Origin: Limonium bicolor
Lineage: Eukaryota > Streptophyta > Magnoliopsida > Caryophyllales > Plumbaginaceae
Assembly: GCA_023374045.1 (NCBI GenBank)
Contig: CM041779.1
Span: forward strand, 3,782,001-3,846,000
Reading direction: 5' to 3'
DNA: 64,000 nucleotides
The position numbers were made by a program, and so were the translations under genes. The number at the start of each line of letters is the position of its first letter. Positions within the stretch are counted from its first letter, which is position 1. Shown piece after piece: positions 39,254-52,200 of the stretch. Below the pieces are notes generated by a model, which did no database searches, was not told the origin of the DNA, and saw only the letters and a program-made list of their open reading frames with translations.

Positions 39254-39876
39254 GGAAAAATTACATTGTCCACCCATGTGGTATTAGGGAATTACAGTGC
39301 CCACCCATGAACTTTAGAAAATTACAATGCCCACTCATGAGATATTAAGAAATTACAGTGTCCACCCATGAGTTTTAGAAAATTACAATGCCCACCCATG
39401 TACTTATCAAAATAAGATGTAATTAAAGATCTAAGCAAATTTTACATTGATTAACCAAATCAACAATGTGAACCAATAAAAAAAACCTTAAGTTTACACC
39501 GTGTTGTTAAAGTGATGAATTGAAAAACAAACATGCAAATTGCATAGATATTCATCACTTTATTATTGGTTTGTTTCTTTTTTTTTATTTTTAGGTATTT
39601 TTCATTTATTTGACTCTTTAGGGATCATATAATATTAATATATGGTTTCTTCCAATTTATTACTGTTGTCCTAATTATTTTTAATGTAATCATTGTTCTA
39701 CATATTTGATTTCACCATATTTTGATAAGTACATGGGTGGACACTGTAATTTTCTAAAGCTTTAGGTGGGCACTATAATTTCTTAATATCTCATGGGTGG
39801 GCATTGTAATTTTCTAAAGCTCATGGGTGGACACTATAATTCCCCAATACCTCATGGATGGGCAGTGTAATTTTCC
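39254..39876. mobile_element. Foldback MITE with iterated arm units
   Basis: 623 bases. Each arm consists of four to five copies of a roughly 35-40 base unit (AAATTACA.TGCCCACCCATG), inverted in the other arm. Termini GGAAAAATTACA and GTAATTTTCC, flanked by TACAAAATT (39245-39253) and TAAAAAATT (39877-39885), 8 of 9 matching. Middle is AT-rich and non-coding. Confidence 0.82.
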
Positions 39877-39885
39877 TAAAAAATT

Positions 39886-41991
39886 TGGTGGTACTGCCAC
39901 ACTCTCCCACGAGTATTAAGGCTATTTGGGAAAACATTTGCTTATTCAGACTATGAAGTATTAAAGACTTTCAATTCCCGCAAGCTATCGACATGACCGT
40001 TGCTAATTATTTACATTCCTAATCACACTTTTCAAACTCTCCTTAAACAATGCTGTGAAACAAGGGAATCCACAATGGGATTTCAATAAATCAAAGATCA
40101 AAGATAGTTACATACTCTCAACCAAAAATCTAAACCATCCAAAAGAAGAGCTAAAAGGGGAATTAATACTTATACATTTCAAATTTAAAATCAGAAGCAA
40201 TATAAGTAGTAAATTCCCCCGGGGCCGACACTTTAAAAATTCTTCAATATTTGTGAGGAAACGTTAAAACACATAGACATATAAACATAAACCGTCAGTA
40301 TAAATTGAGTAAGCACTAAGTGGCCAAGTCGGGTTTATAAATAAAATATGACACAATTTTAATCTTTCTATCACTTTCTCATTTCATCAATCGTTTCCTT
40401 CTTTCACTTCTTTCCTTGTTCCTTCCTTTCTTTTATTTTCTTGTTCCTTTCTTTCTATTATTTTCTTATTCCATTCCTCATTTTCTTCAGGCAAAAATGT
40501 AACATATAGATAAATGACTTCCAGAAGAATCATGCACCCGCCAAGCCTCCGCGGTTTGGTGGTGGAGGAGTGGTATCCTCGAACCAAAGGTCCTGGGTTC
40601 AAAACTTACCAAGAAATCTACAGTTCGAAAGAAATACTCTGGATTGCAAGATTGGTTTAGTGCCAAAGGTGACCAAAACATGCTTTAAACTAATTTATTC
40701 ATAACTCTTGAGCTCTTCCTCTATAAATATTCTTTAAAAACTCGTTTTAACCACATAAAAGAGGTTTAACTCACTATTATAAATCTCATTAGGGATATTT
40801 CACAACTATTATCTACCTTTCTTCCCACCAGCACATCCTACCATGGGATTCACCCCTTTCGTCTTCTCCGAGTCTTACAATTACCCTTATGAGTTTTTCA
40901 AATCCATCGTAACTACTATACCCTAAGGTGGGTTTCTTCACCCCTCCCTCCTTTTCATCTTGGGCTCAGAGCTATTACTGTGTGAGTTTGAATTTCCATC
41001 TGCATTTTCATTTAACTCCATCTCTCTATCTGCTATGCGTATTGTAGATACTCCTTGCTCGAGTCAAGATACCTTGCCTTACAATTCGCTAGCGCCTGGT
41101 TTTCGTCACACTTCACACCCAAACTTCTTAGCTAGCTTAAGGTCATGGCCCGAGAAAATGCAACACAAAACTTAAATCAAATAACTTCTTCTCTTTGTTT
41201 TTGTCAAAAAAAAAAAACTTCTTGCCAATTATTATTTTCGTCTTTATTAAAATATTTATAATTATGGTTAAAATAATTAAATATCATAAATAAGAATATA
41301 TATATATTTCAATTTAAAAATAAAATTTTTTCAATCTATGATGACGTAGTTCTACATAATTTTTTTTTATAAAATTTCATGAATTAAAAGAACACCTAAA
41401 ATTGTGTATATCTATCTCATTTTTATACTGGATTAATTTTGTTTATAACTGAAATATATATGCATATATATTCTTATTTATATTATAAATCATTATCTAA
41501 TCATAATTACAAATATTTTAATGAAGATGAAAAAAGATAATTAGTCATAGAATGTAAAAAATAAAGAGAAGAAAAAAAAATTAATTTGTTTGAAATTTTA
41601 TATGTTTAATATTTAAAAATTATAAATTTTATTTTAATGTTATATGTTTTTATTTGTTTTTTCAAATAAATTTATTACCCTTCTAAGTATCCCTATCAAC
41701 TATATATATTTCTAAGGTATTTTAAAAAATAAAAATATTTATAAATTTCCTTGAATAAAAAGATGATATATTGTAAACTTAATACATGATATGCAGTATC
41801 AAAGAACGAATTTCAAAATCGAGATATATCGTGTGACATATTATAAATTTACCCCTATTTCTTTACACGTCAATTACTTCTTTTTGACTCATGGCATGAG
41901 ACAGTGCAAAAGGAAAAACAACATTTTGCATTTCTCTTTGGTTTCACTCTGTTGCGGCTAATTGGAGATTCTGAACAAGGTGGTCTACTAA
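39886..41991. other. Intergenic AT-rich region
   Basis: No gene recognised. A short pyrimidine-rich tract of TTCCTTTC type lies at 40380-40490, and from 41200 the sequence is strongly AT-rich. Confidence 0.45.
40545..40690 (+). repeat. Possible tRNA-derived SINE head
   Basis: GGTGGTGGAGGAGTGG near 40560 resembles an A box and GGGTTCAAAAC near 40596 a B box, at pol III promoter spacing. The cloverleaf is not complete, so this is not a tRNA gene. No clear tail or target duplication. Confidence 0.35.
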
Positions 41992-42244
41992 CAGTAGGTA
42001 GACGCTGCGGGACGCCCACACCCAAGAGTGTACAGTCTTGTCTATTTGGCAGTCCAGTCAGCAGGTGACTGGACTGTTTTGTTGACTGGGCTGCATTTTA
42101 TTCTATTAACTTCAATTGGTTGTAATTTTAAAATATAAGTCCAAAATAAAAAAAATATATCATTATTCATCTAAATTCAAGCTCTTCAAAACAAGACCAG
42201 ACATGGATATGTTTTGACAAATTTTAAAATTTATATTATTTACA

Positions 42245-42247
<3 letters not shown>

Positions 42248-42299
<52 letters not shown>
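42248..42299. repeat. (AT)n microsatellite, about 52 bases
   Basis: Uninterrupted AT dinucleotides just inside the left arm of the long-inverted-repeat element. Confidence 0.9.
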
Positions 42300-42301
<2 letters not shown>

Positions 42302-42339
42302 ATGAGACTTATGATTCATAACATCATCTTAGTGTATCA

Positions 42340-43140
42340 TAATATCACTTTTAATGAATCATAATATCAAAATTAATGAATCATATCTTCATTTCAGTGT
42401 ATCATCGCAAACATATAATAATAAAAAAAATTACACAATAATACAACACAAAATAATATTTGATATTTACGAAAAATACGTGATTCACCATATAAGGTTT
42501 AAAATACATCATACAACAATAATAATACACTACAAAACAATAATGATTTTTATCGGTTCCGAAGTTTATTATCTAATTCACCATTTATTAGTTAATGAAT
42601 CATAATATCAATTTTAATGAGTCATAATATTAAAATTAGTGAATCAATATCTTCATTTTATTGTATCATAGTAAACATATAAAAATAAAAATTTTAAACA
42701 AAATATAATACAAAACAATATATGGTATGTATAAAAAATACATGATTCATCATATAAGGTTTAAAATACACCATACAACAATAATAATACACTAAAAATA
42801 ATAATGATTTTTTATCGGTTCCGGAGTTTGTTATCTAATTCACCACTTATTAGTTATTGAATCATGACACCAATTTCAATGAATCGTAATATCAAGTTTA
42901 ATGAATCATAACATCATTTTAGTGAATCATCAATCACATATAAAAAGAATTTTTCTAAAATAATAATACAACACAAAAAAAATTGATACATAAAAAATTA
43001 CATGATTCACCATATAAGGTTTAAAATACACCATACAACAATAATAATACACTACAAAACAATAATGAGTTTTATTGGGTTCGAAATTTGTAATCTAATT
43101 CACTACTTATTGGTTAATGAATCATATATCAAAACTAATG
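42340..43140. repeat. Three tandem ~261-base units
   Basis: Each unit contains a run of ATGAATCATAATATCAA phrases, the CACCATATAAGGTTTAAAAT segment, ACAACAATAATAATACACTA, and TATCGGTTCCGAAGTTTG. Divergence between units is visible as point changes and small gaps. Confidence 0.75.
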
Positions 43141-43467
43141 AATCATATATGATTTTAGTGTATCATCATACACATGTAAAAATAAGTTTTTTTCAAAGTT
43201 GTCAAAACATATCCATGACTGGTCTTGTTTTGAAGAGCTTGAATTTAGATGAACAATGATATAATTTTTATTTATTTTGGACTTATATTAAAAGTTACAA
43301 GCATTTAAAGTTAATATAATAAAAAAAGCATCCCAGTCAGCAAAACAGCCCAGTCAGCTGCTGACTGGGATTGCCATATCACATGGTTCGCACGGTATAA
43401 GGCACGGTTGTTCCGTACATACGAATTTGCGGTCTACTAAATGGTAGAAAGGATCATACGGACGTTA

Positions 43468-44267
43468 GAGTATGATTATCAAAGAATCCAAATTTGGAAT
43501 CTTAACACTCTCTTTCTTATTTTTATGACTATATATCGTTTTAAGAATCATGTCTAATTTTTACCAATATTATAGGACCTATTGTTTAGCTTTAAACTCT
43601 TTCCATTTGCCATATCATTTTATTTTTTTACTTATTAAGTATTATAAGAATACAAATGTCAATCTTAAATTATTATTACTACTATTATTAATAATACACA
43701 AATAATCTTAACTTAATATTTTATATATGATTAAAGTTTATTATATTTTGACACAAAAATAAAATACAATTTATTTATATGTATTATTAATGTAATTTTT
43801 TATTATTTTTCACTCAGTATTTAGGATTAAAATATTATAATGAAGTTTGAAATGAATACATTGGTACATATTATATTTTTAAGTATATTTTAATATTACG
43901 TTTTTATATCATCAAAATACAAATAATAAGTATTAATTTACCTAAAACAAATATATATGAAAAATATGAAAAACATAGTCAATATGGATCTCATTTAATA
44001 GAGAATGAGATTTTAAGAATTTGGATAAATTTAGTTTACTTATATTATTATTAGTTTTTAAAATACTAAGATTTTAAAATATTTAAGATTTAATTATTTA
44101 TATTTAACATTATAATTAGAGGAAAAGGTGGGTGCCATTAATGGGTTTTTAAAAAGTTCTTCATGAAGAATCCAAAATTAGAGTTCTTACAACTCTCTCT
44201 TCCACCTCATATTTTTATATTTATTTTTTTACTTAAGAACCGATAAGAACCATTGATAATCATGCTC
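43468..44267. mobile_element. MITE-like element with GAG(T/C)ATGATTATCAA ends
   Basis: 800 bases. Left end GAGTATGATTATCAAAG, right end TTGATAATCATGCTC (inverted). Preceded by TTA and followed by ATA, close to a PIF/Harbinger-type TTA duplication. AT-rich and non-coding. Confidence 0.55.
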
Positions 44268-44884
44268 ATAAGAGGATGAAAATTAGGTTGTGGTATTGGA
44301 ATCACGACCCCTCCAACAATTCAACATTGACCAAAGTGCTTTTACGCTTAGTTAATTCGGTCTTGGCAGTTTTGTGGTATATATGTGTCATTTTTTAGGG
44401 TGACATTTTGGCAAAAATGATAAACCGTCTCACTGTCAAGCAACAATTTTCAAAACAACCACAAATTACTAACATAAAATAACCACAAAACAACCAACAA
44501 TTTATGCTGAAAAGAGAATGAATAACGTAAATTTGTAAAATTACCATAATGAAGAAAATAAATATTGTGCATATTATTGTTTACAAGTTAGGGTTACAAA
44601 ATTGTAGTGATTGATGTAAATAAATTAACAAATTTAAAAAATTCACTTTATAAAATGTCATTGAATAGTAGTTTTTACAAATTATTTACCAACACCACAT
44701 TGTAATGATAGTACTTCATTTTATTAAAATAAGGTATAAAATCTGAATATTTAATTATATGTAAGTATAGTAATATATAGGCCATTTTTTGTATGATATA
44801 AACATTAATAAAGTTCACTAATTAAATATTATATTTTCCTTTTATTCAAATGTGAACAAGTAGCATGGTGTGTTAAATCATGTA
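44268..44884. other. AT-rich intergenic sequence
   Basis: No gene. Contains CAACAATTTTCAAAACAACC-type phrases that recur at 45600-45700, probably from a shared repeat. Confidence 0.4.
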
Positions 44885-44893
44885 TAGTTACAA

Positions 44894-45307
44894 GAGAAAA
44901 TTCACATATACCCCTTTTTTCTTTCGTAATTCACAATATACCTCTGTTGGTTTTCGTAATTCAACTTTAAACATGCTTAAATATTGTCCAAAATTGATGA
45001 AACTTTACATGGATGATGCTAAAGTGTTATATTTTGGTCCAATTTTATATTTGAAATTCTTTAAGCTCACATGTGACCTTGGGACCCATTGAAAATTTTG
45101 ACATGTTCATTGGGGCCCACATGTCACATATGAGCTTAAAAAACTTCAAATTTGATATTAGACCAGAATATAACACTTTAGCATTGTCCAAGTAAAGTTT
45201 CATCAATTTTGGATAACATTTAAACATGTTTAAAGTTGAATTACAAAAACCAACAGGGGTATATTGTGAATTACGAAAGAAAAATGGGGTATATTGTAAA
45301 TTTTCCC
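44894..45307. mobile_element. MULE-type foldback MITE, copy B
   Basis: 414 bases, same family and structure as 37863-38274. Perfect 9-bp target duplication TAGTTACAA at 44885-44893 and 45308-45316. Confidence 0.9.
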
Positions 45308-45316
45308 TAGTTACAA

Positions 45317-46234
45317 TTGTTGTTATCCATTGATAGAATTATGGTTGATAATAGTGAAGTTATTTATATAGACTTTAATATATATGTTAACAAAAATTGA
45401 ATGTAATAAAATTTGTTGTCTTCCTAACTAATAAATTATGTATATTTTAATCTATATAATTGTTAGTAGTTTCTTTACTTACTACTTAACAATAAATTAT
45501 TTTAAAATGTGATATAAAATTTGTAATCATATCATAGAAATCAGTAAACGCACTGCACGTAACTAAATTATTCAAAAACGTCGAACAAAACAGCCACACT
45601 GCTAAACAACAGTTTTCAAAACTGTCCAGATACACCAACACAAAACAACTAACAAAACACTACAAAACAACCAGCAAAACACTGCAAAACAACCAGACAA
45701 AACAGCTATAAAACAACAACAAAAATCATATCAAACAAAGCCTTATACTCCATTCTTTGAACAACTTTTACTATTCAATTAATGTGACACATGTCACTTA
45801 TTTATTGAGCCACTTTTAATTCTTGATCCCACTAAAATTAAATACTTTACCCTCATTGGTTAACGCACCCTTAGTCTATTTGTGTGTTTCTATTCTTCAA
45901 TGTACCTGTATGTTTTCTTTTCTTTGTTGCTCTGAGAGATGTGTCCTTGACCTACCATATTGAAATATTACCTGATTATCCTTTCAGTACAGGCTTGGCG
46001 TCAATTCACGAATTATCCCAAGAGCGAATCTCTGTGCATGTATATATGTACATGTATAAACATACTACTAACCTATAAGTCAACAATCCCACCTAGATAC
46101 AAGTTATGAGAACTATTGCAGAAACCCACAGCACTGAACACCGCATTTTAAAATATAACCACACAGCACATCCCAACAACCAAGGTAGACAATAAACAGG
46201 CCCATCCATAGTATTATCAGAAACAAAGATGGAC
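45317..46234. other. 3' flank of ATG18
   Basis: AT-rich sequence with iterated ACAAAACAACCAGCAAAACA phrases (45600-45720). The last part is probably 3' UTR of the minus-strand ATG18 gene. Confidence 0.45.
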
Positions 46235-49200
46235 TCATTCTTCTTCTGGCTTCAGGAAGTTGTGATACTCAAGCTGAGTCATCTTTCCTCCCTTGACCGG
46301 ATCAAATTGGCACCGGTAAAAACTGCAAAGCCAGATTACCGCTTTGATATTAAGCTGATCATTCACCAAAAAGATGATAATTTAAACCGACTAACTTGAG
46401 ATGTTTTAAAACAGAGAAAATAAATTGCGATAGGATCTTTGATCAAGGAAGTTTTACCCCACAAGAAAAGATGCAAGTCAATAGCTTACCTTCCATCCAA
46501 GCCAAGTATTATCACTGTGTTCTTCTGATGCCCAAAAGCAACAATGTACTGAGCACCCTCCATCAAGTGAAACTGAGCAACCGACCTCCTTTTCTCCTTA
46601 GATTTGCTCGTTTCTTCATAATCCAGTGAGCGAGGAGATAGTATCGAGAATAAGGAGCTTGATATGGCCCCTGCCAGAACAAAAACACATCGTAGATCAG
46701 CAACTTACGGATCACTATGTTAAACACAGGATCAGGACCATGACCATAACGGGGAGCTGTACTTTTGTAGAAAGGCAAAACAAACTCCTCTCCTCCAGCT
46801 GGACACCGATTACTGCTAGATGGCGTACACTATGTATAGACTACTAACTACATCATGGCGTACACTATGTCGGGGGGCCTACCCCCAGAGCAGGTTCGAC
46901 AACGAAGATCGGCTCAGTTGGAACTCTTCCGTGTATGGATGCTTCAGGAAAGGCATTGGAAACAGCTCTCAAGAGAAAAGAATGTGAGATTGGGGGATAG
47001 GAATACGCACTACTTCCACACAAGAGCATGTATCAACAGAAGATTCAAAGCAATCTCAAAATGGGAAGTTAATGGGGAGTGGGTGGAGGACCCAAACACC
47101 ATTAAGATGGCGATACGAAGAGAATTCCGTGGCCAGTTTGCATTCCGTCCTACATCACATATGGAACCACCGAACACAGGCAGACCACGACTATCTCAGG
47201 AGGAGGCAACAACGCTCGAAACGCCACCCACAGCACAGGAGATCAGAGCAATTGTCATGCGAACTAATGGGAGTAAGAGCCCAGGCTTCGACGGCTTCAA
47301 CTTCACATTCATCCAAAGTATATGGAATATCATTGGCAATGATTTTGTTAAGGAGGTAATGTCCTTTTTTGAATCGGGGAAACTCCCGCTGGGGTGTAAC
47401 ATGACGTGGATCACTATGATCCCAAAAAAGAACGGAGCATCCAATATGAATGAGTTCCGACCGATTAGTATGGTGGGATGCGTATATAAGGTTATATCGA
47501 AGGTGATGGCGGGGAAACTAAAAATGGTGTTACCAAAACTCATTGGGGGACTCCCAAACAGCCTTCGTTATGGGGAGAAGCATTCTGGATGGCCCGCTGA
47601 TTGCAAACGAAGTAATACGGTGGTACAAGAAACATCGAAAGAAGGGTATGATTCTCAAAATCGACTTTAGGAAGGCTTACGATACAGTTGCATGGGAGTT
47701 TGTAGATACAATGGAAAGGTTGATGGGGTTCCCATCAAAATGGAGGAACTGGGTAATGGAGTGTATTAGCTCTATTGAGATATCTGTGCTGGTAAATGGA
47801 GTTCCATCACCTCCATTCAAACCCCGAAGAGGTCTCCGACAAGGCGACCCAATATCACCATTACTATTCGTCATTGTCGTAGAAGCTTTAAACTGGCTAC
47901 TAACTGCGGGGTGTGACTCGGGGATTCGAAAAGGAATGAGGGTGGGAAGGGAACAGAAAATCATCTCCCACCTGCAATTTGCTGATGATACGCTAGTGTT
48001 TTGCGATGGCACCATGGAGGAGATAATCGTGACGAAGGGGCTGGTTATCCTCTTTGCTGAAATGTCGGGGCTCCATATTAACTGGGACAAATCAAGTATC
48101 TTCTGTATTAATATGGAGATGGAGGAAACGGGAAGGATAACTAACTGGCTTGACGTGGTGGAAGGGAGTCTACCATGCACGTACCTTGGCTGCCCACTTG
48201 GTGCCAACCCGAGAAGATGCTCCACGTGGAGACCAGTGATTGAGAAGATTAAATCCAGGCTTAATGGCTGGAAAGTTAGGTGCCTATCTAAGGCAGGAAG
48301 ACTGGTCCTTATTAAGGCAGTTCTGGAAACAATCCCCACATACTACATGAGCCTATTCCGGATCCCGAAAAAGGTCATCAAACAGATTGAAGCCATGCAG
48401 CGCAACTTTTTCTGGGGGGCGACAAACAGGAGAAAAATGGCTCTCATATCCTGGAAGACAATTGCGCAGCCTAAGGAGATGGGTGGGCTGGGGCTGATGA
48501 ACTTGGAAGTTAAGAATGCAGCGATGCTTCTAAAGTGGTGGTTCAGATATCACAGAGAGAGCCGAGCAATGTGGAAAGAATTGATTGATGCAATATTAAC
48601 ACTAACCCGCTAGACATCCTCGATAGACAGGCGGTGGCACTATGCAAATCGGGGGGGCCTTGGAGTGAAATTGCAAGGTGCCGGACTGGGGGATGGTGAG
48701 GGACAGTCCATTCCAGGCGAACATCCACTGGACTGTGGGGAATGGAGACAGACTGAAATTCTGGCATGATGCGTGGCTGGGGGGGGGGGGGGGGGGGGCG
48801 CTAAAGACAACCTTCCCTAGACTGTTCCAGCTAGTATGAAGAATGCTTGAGTGGGGGAAATGTTCATGATGCAAGATGGTGTGGTGACATGGTCTTTCCA
48901 GTGGAGACGCAGGTTATTTGAATATGAGGAAGAAAGTCTGGCCTTACTGATGAACCGCTTACAGGCGGTACGGGTTCATCCTCTTGCGCAAGATGTGGTG
49001 GCCTGGGGTTAGACGGGTGACCGCAGCTACACAGCCTCGAGTGGAGCTATATTACTGCAACGGAGGGAGGAAGCCTCGCCATGGATAGCCGAGTCGAGTG
49101 CATGGGCAGTCCAAGGTACACCTAGAGCAAAGATGTTATATATGTTGTTCTGGGACAGACTATGCACTCGGGATGTCCTGTTCGAGAGAGGTTTACTGAG

Positions 49201-52200
49201 TCTAGCAGGAAGCCTGTGCCCAAGATGCAGGCGGAGGATGGAGACAGCAAGCCATGCTTTGGTATGGTGCCACAAAATACAATGGTTCTGGTGTGAGGTA
49301 TTGCTATGGTGGGGTGTATACATCACACTACCGTGCGACATCAAAGATATCATCCAGGTATGGGATTATGCGGTTAGTGGCAAGGGGGAACGCTGGGCAT
49401 GGAAAGCAACGATCCGGTTCATGCTCCTTCTGCTATGGGAATCAAGAAACAAACTGGTCTTCCACCCGGATGAACAGATGAGGATTGATATCTTTGAAAA
49501 CTTGAAAATCATGGTGTGGAGATGGTTACAAGCAAACGGGATCAAGCCACCGATGGAGATGCACTCATTCTTGCATGATAGGAATCTGTTACGAAACTGG
49601 AAAATACTGAAATAGTTGGATGCGGAAGTAAAAGGGGTATGTATTGATAAATGTATTCTTTTGACGATGAGGGCAACGACTGGTGATGTTTATAGACAAA
49701 GAAATAGGAATGTAAAGTACTTATCCATTAATACAAGGCCTGGCGCCACATTAAAAATCAAAAAAAAAAAAAAAAGTGTATTATCATTAGGGATTGTGGC
49801 CAGTCAGCTGGCAGTTTTGGCCAGAGAACCTTACCCGCTTTACTGAAGGCTAGATTTAACTTATCCGGGTAACTCCCTACTAACTTTACGAAGTCTGAAT
49901 TACATTAAGCCCGAGATATAGGAAGTGAGCTTTGATCAAACATTAGCTGTAGACTGTTCGCATAATTAAAACTTATTCTGTCCCTTCTGGTTCAACCATC
50001 AAATATAATTTTAGAGAAACAAAACTGTAATTCAACAACAGAAAATTTAATATTGATAACACAGTACACCCTCAAATTCTTCCTATCTGGAGTGATGCTT
50101 CACAATTTTTCACAGTTAATAAGTATCGACGCACCATGTAATCCCTATTTTAGAGGCCATTGTCAAGGTAGCTTCTTCTTTAGAGGAGAAGAAGATTTTG
50201 ACAACTCTACTCTTCCCTTTGACAACTCTACTTTGAGTAGAGTTTTGACATAATCTACCTTGAGCAGCACTTTGAGAACAGAGCCTTATTATAATACCAG
50301 TTTTTAATTTGTGCTTAGGGTAAAAGTTGGGAAATTTCCAAACTAATATCAGATATATAATTGGAAATTTTATTCAAATTTGATGTAATACATCAATCAA
50401 TCTAAAACAAAATCCTAAACATGATTGACCCAATAAACAAAACCTGAGGCATACATGAACCACGCAAATCAATGCATGCCAGGTCAACAAAGACAGCAAA
50501 GAATCTGAGCCGTATGACAATTTACCTTTGATCGATGAAAGAGGGGAGCCCGATGGCGATACTGGAGGACTAGCTTCTGGCGCAACTTGCATGCTCTCAT
50601 TGTAAGGAGTTCCCGAGTTAATCTTCAGGTTAAACACATGTATGGTTCCTTTATCACTTGAGACTCCAAGCCACTGAGCACTAGGAGAGAATGCTAAACT
50701 GTATATCTCAGCTCGATCTACACCTCTCCTCACCTACATAAGATCGATTTAATTGCAGCACTATTTGTCAAGCAACTCACTGGCATCCTATTTTTGAAAA
50801 TAAAAATAAATTTATAGAGCTAAAAGAAGTGAATGTGACATATCAGAGTTCAGAGGAAATGTTTTGCCAAATAAAAAGAGTTCAGTGGACATTAACAAAC
50901 AAAATAAATAAACTCCAGGATAGCCGGGACAAGGTAAAAGTGGAAGCTCAAATGTGGACATTTAAGCAGGGACCTTTTTAACTTCATCCACCCCGCTTTG
51001 GTTAACATCTTCACGTATCACATGGTGCAACAAAACCCAGACATTAAAAATCTTAGAGAGGCAGCTCAAAAGCAGAAATATAAGGTGAAACTGATTACAG
51101 GTGACAGGATGCCAAGTGCAATTTCCTATTCAGTTCCATTCGAGGGTGGATGAAGTAGCATCCCAGCTAATGCAGAGCAATGAAAATTTCAGTTGCCACA
51201 GATATGGAGCAAATTACACTGCTGGTTCAGCTTATCCATCTATAATCCTGAAATCACTAATATACATTTCAGGCAATCTTGAAAAAACTATTGCTAGCAG
51301 CAGGTGACCCCCTGCAACATTATATCACCATGTCATATGAATCATACCCCCATATGTAGGAGCGACAGGCAGAATACTTGAGTCAAAACCACAGTAGTCT
51401 TTGTAGGTGCCACAAAAAGCAATAACAGGCAGAACAAAACAAAAGCTGTGAGGGAAGAAGTCAGTGTCATCTCCCAACCATCTATCACCTACTCCCTCTT
51501 GGTGACATGCAATCAATGATGAAAGATCATTAGTATACCAGTTTGCTTCATTTAAGAACCCAGTTGACAAGGTTGATATATGTAGTGAGAAGCATCCTGG
51601 TTGAGGCACAAACCGAGGAACTCAGTAAGGAACACAGCGACAGCCAGTGGTGCTTGCTGTTACGTGTGTGTTGGGGGGGGGGGGGGGGGGGGGTGTAAGG
51701 GGGCTTTCTATCTCCCTCTATCACTGGTTCTGTTCAAGATGTTGGGAACAAATGGTAACTTGGGATGACAACTCCTCAATGAAAAATGAAGACAGGAGGG
51801 GCCTGATGATTGATAAAGCATCTCTGAGGCTCAGCGGACTCTCGACCTAGCCTAGAAGCTGAAATGTAAGATCCCTAACCCAAAGAAGACAACTAAAATT
51901 ACTAGAGCATCATCCTAAGGAGTGGTAGAATTGCTGGGAAGAAAAGTAAGGCAATGTAGATGAATTCATTTGTAAGATTGGTAAGGGGGATGCAATCATG
52001 CTGAGGGTGTTGAGGCACAGAAAGAAGCTCACGTAGGCAGTATCAGTTGCACGGAAGGTACATAACTATAATAGGTGGGTGTGGAATTCCAAATAAAGCT
52101 TGATGTGTAGAGGTGAAGTTGCCCAAGATAAAGGGCGGGATGAAGATGAGATGCTTCTGAGTTGGCACAACATTGGTTACCAGCTTTTGGAAAGGGTCAT

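Larger units (their letters stand above)
42048..43375. mobile_element. Long-inverted-repeat transposon with tandem interior, copy 1
   Basis: Ends GGCAGTCCAGTCAGCAG and CTGCTGACTGGGATTGCC are inverted, and the similarity continues inward (AAGCTCTTCAAAACAAGACCAG is matched in inverse near 43225). The interior has three tandem copies of a roughly 261-base unit (landmark GATTCACCATATAAGG at 42482, 42744 and 43004). No transposase. Shared with 55287-56107. Confidence 0.75.

Noticed and set aside
40545..40620. tRNA gene
   Set aside because: A and B box-like words are present, but no acceptor stem, anticodon arm or cloverleaf can be formed; kept only as a possible SINE head.
47677..48339. 220-codon minus-strand frame in the intronic LINE
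   Set aside because: It lies antisense to well-conserved RT motifs on the plus strand and has no domain of its own.
46800..49800. Target-site duplication of the intronic LINE
   Set aside because: No repeat of the bases after the poly-A was found near 46800-46880; the duplicated ATGGCGTACACTATGT at 46823 and 46855 lies only on the left side.
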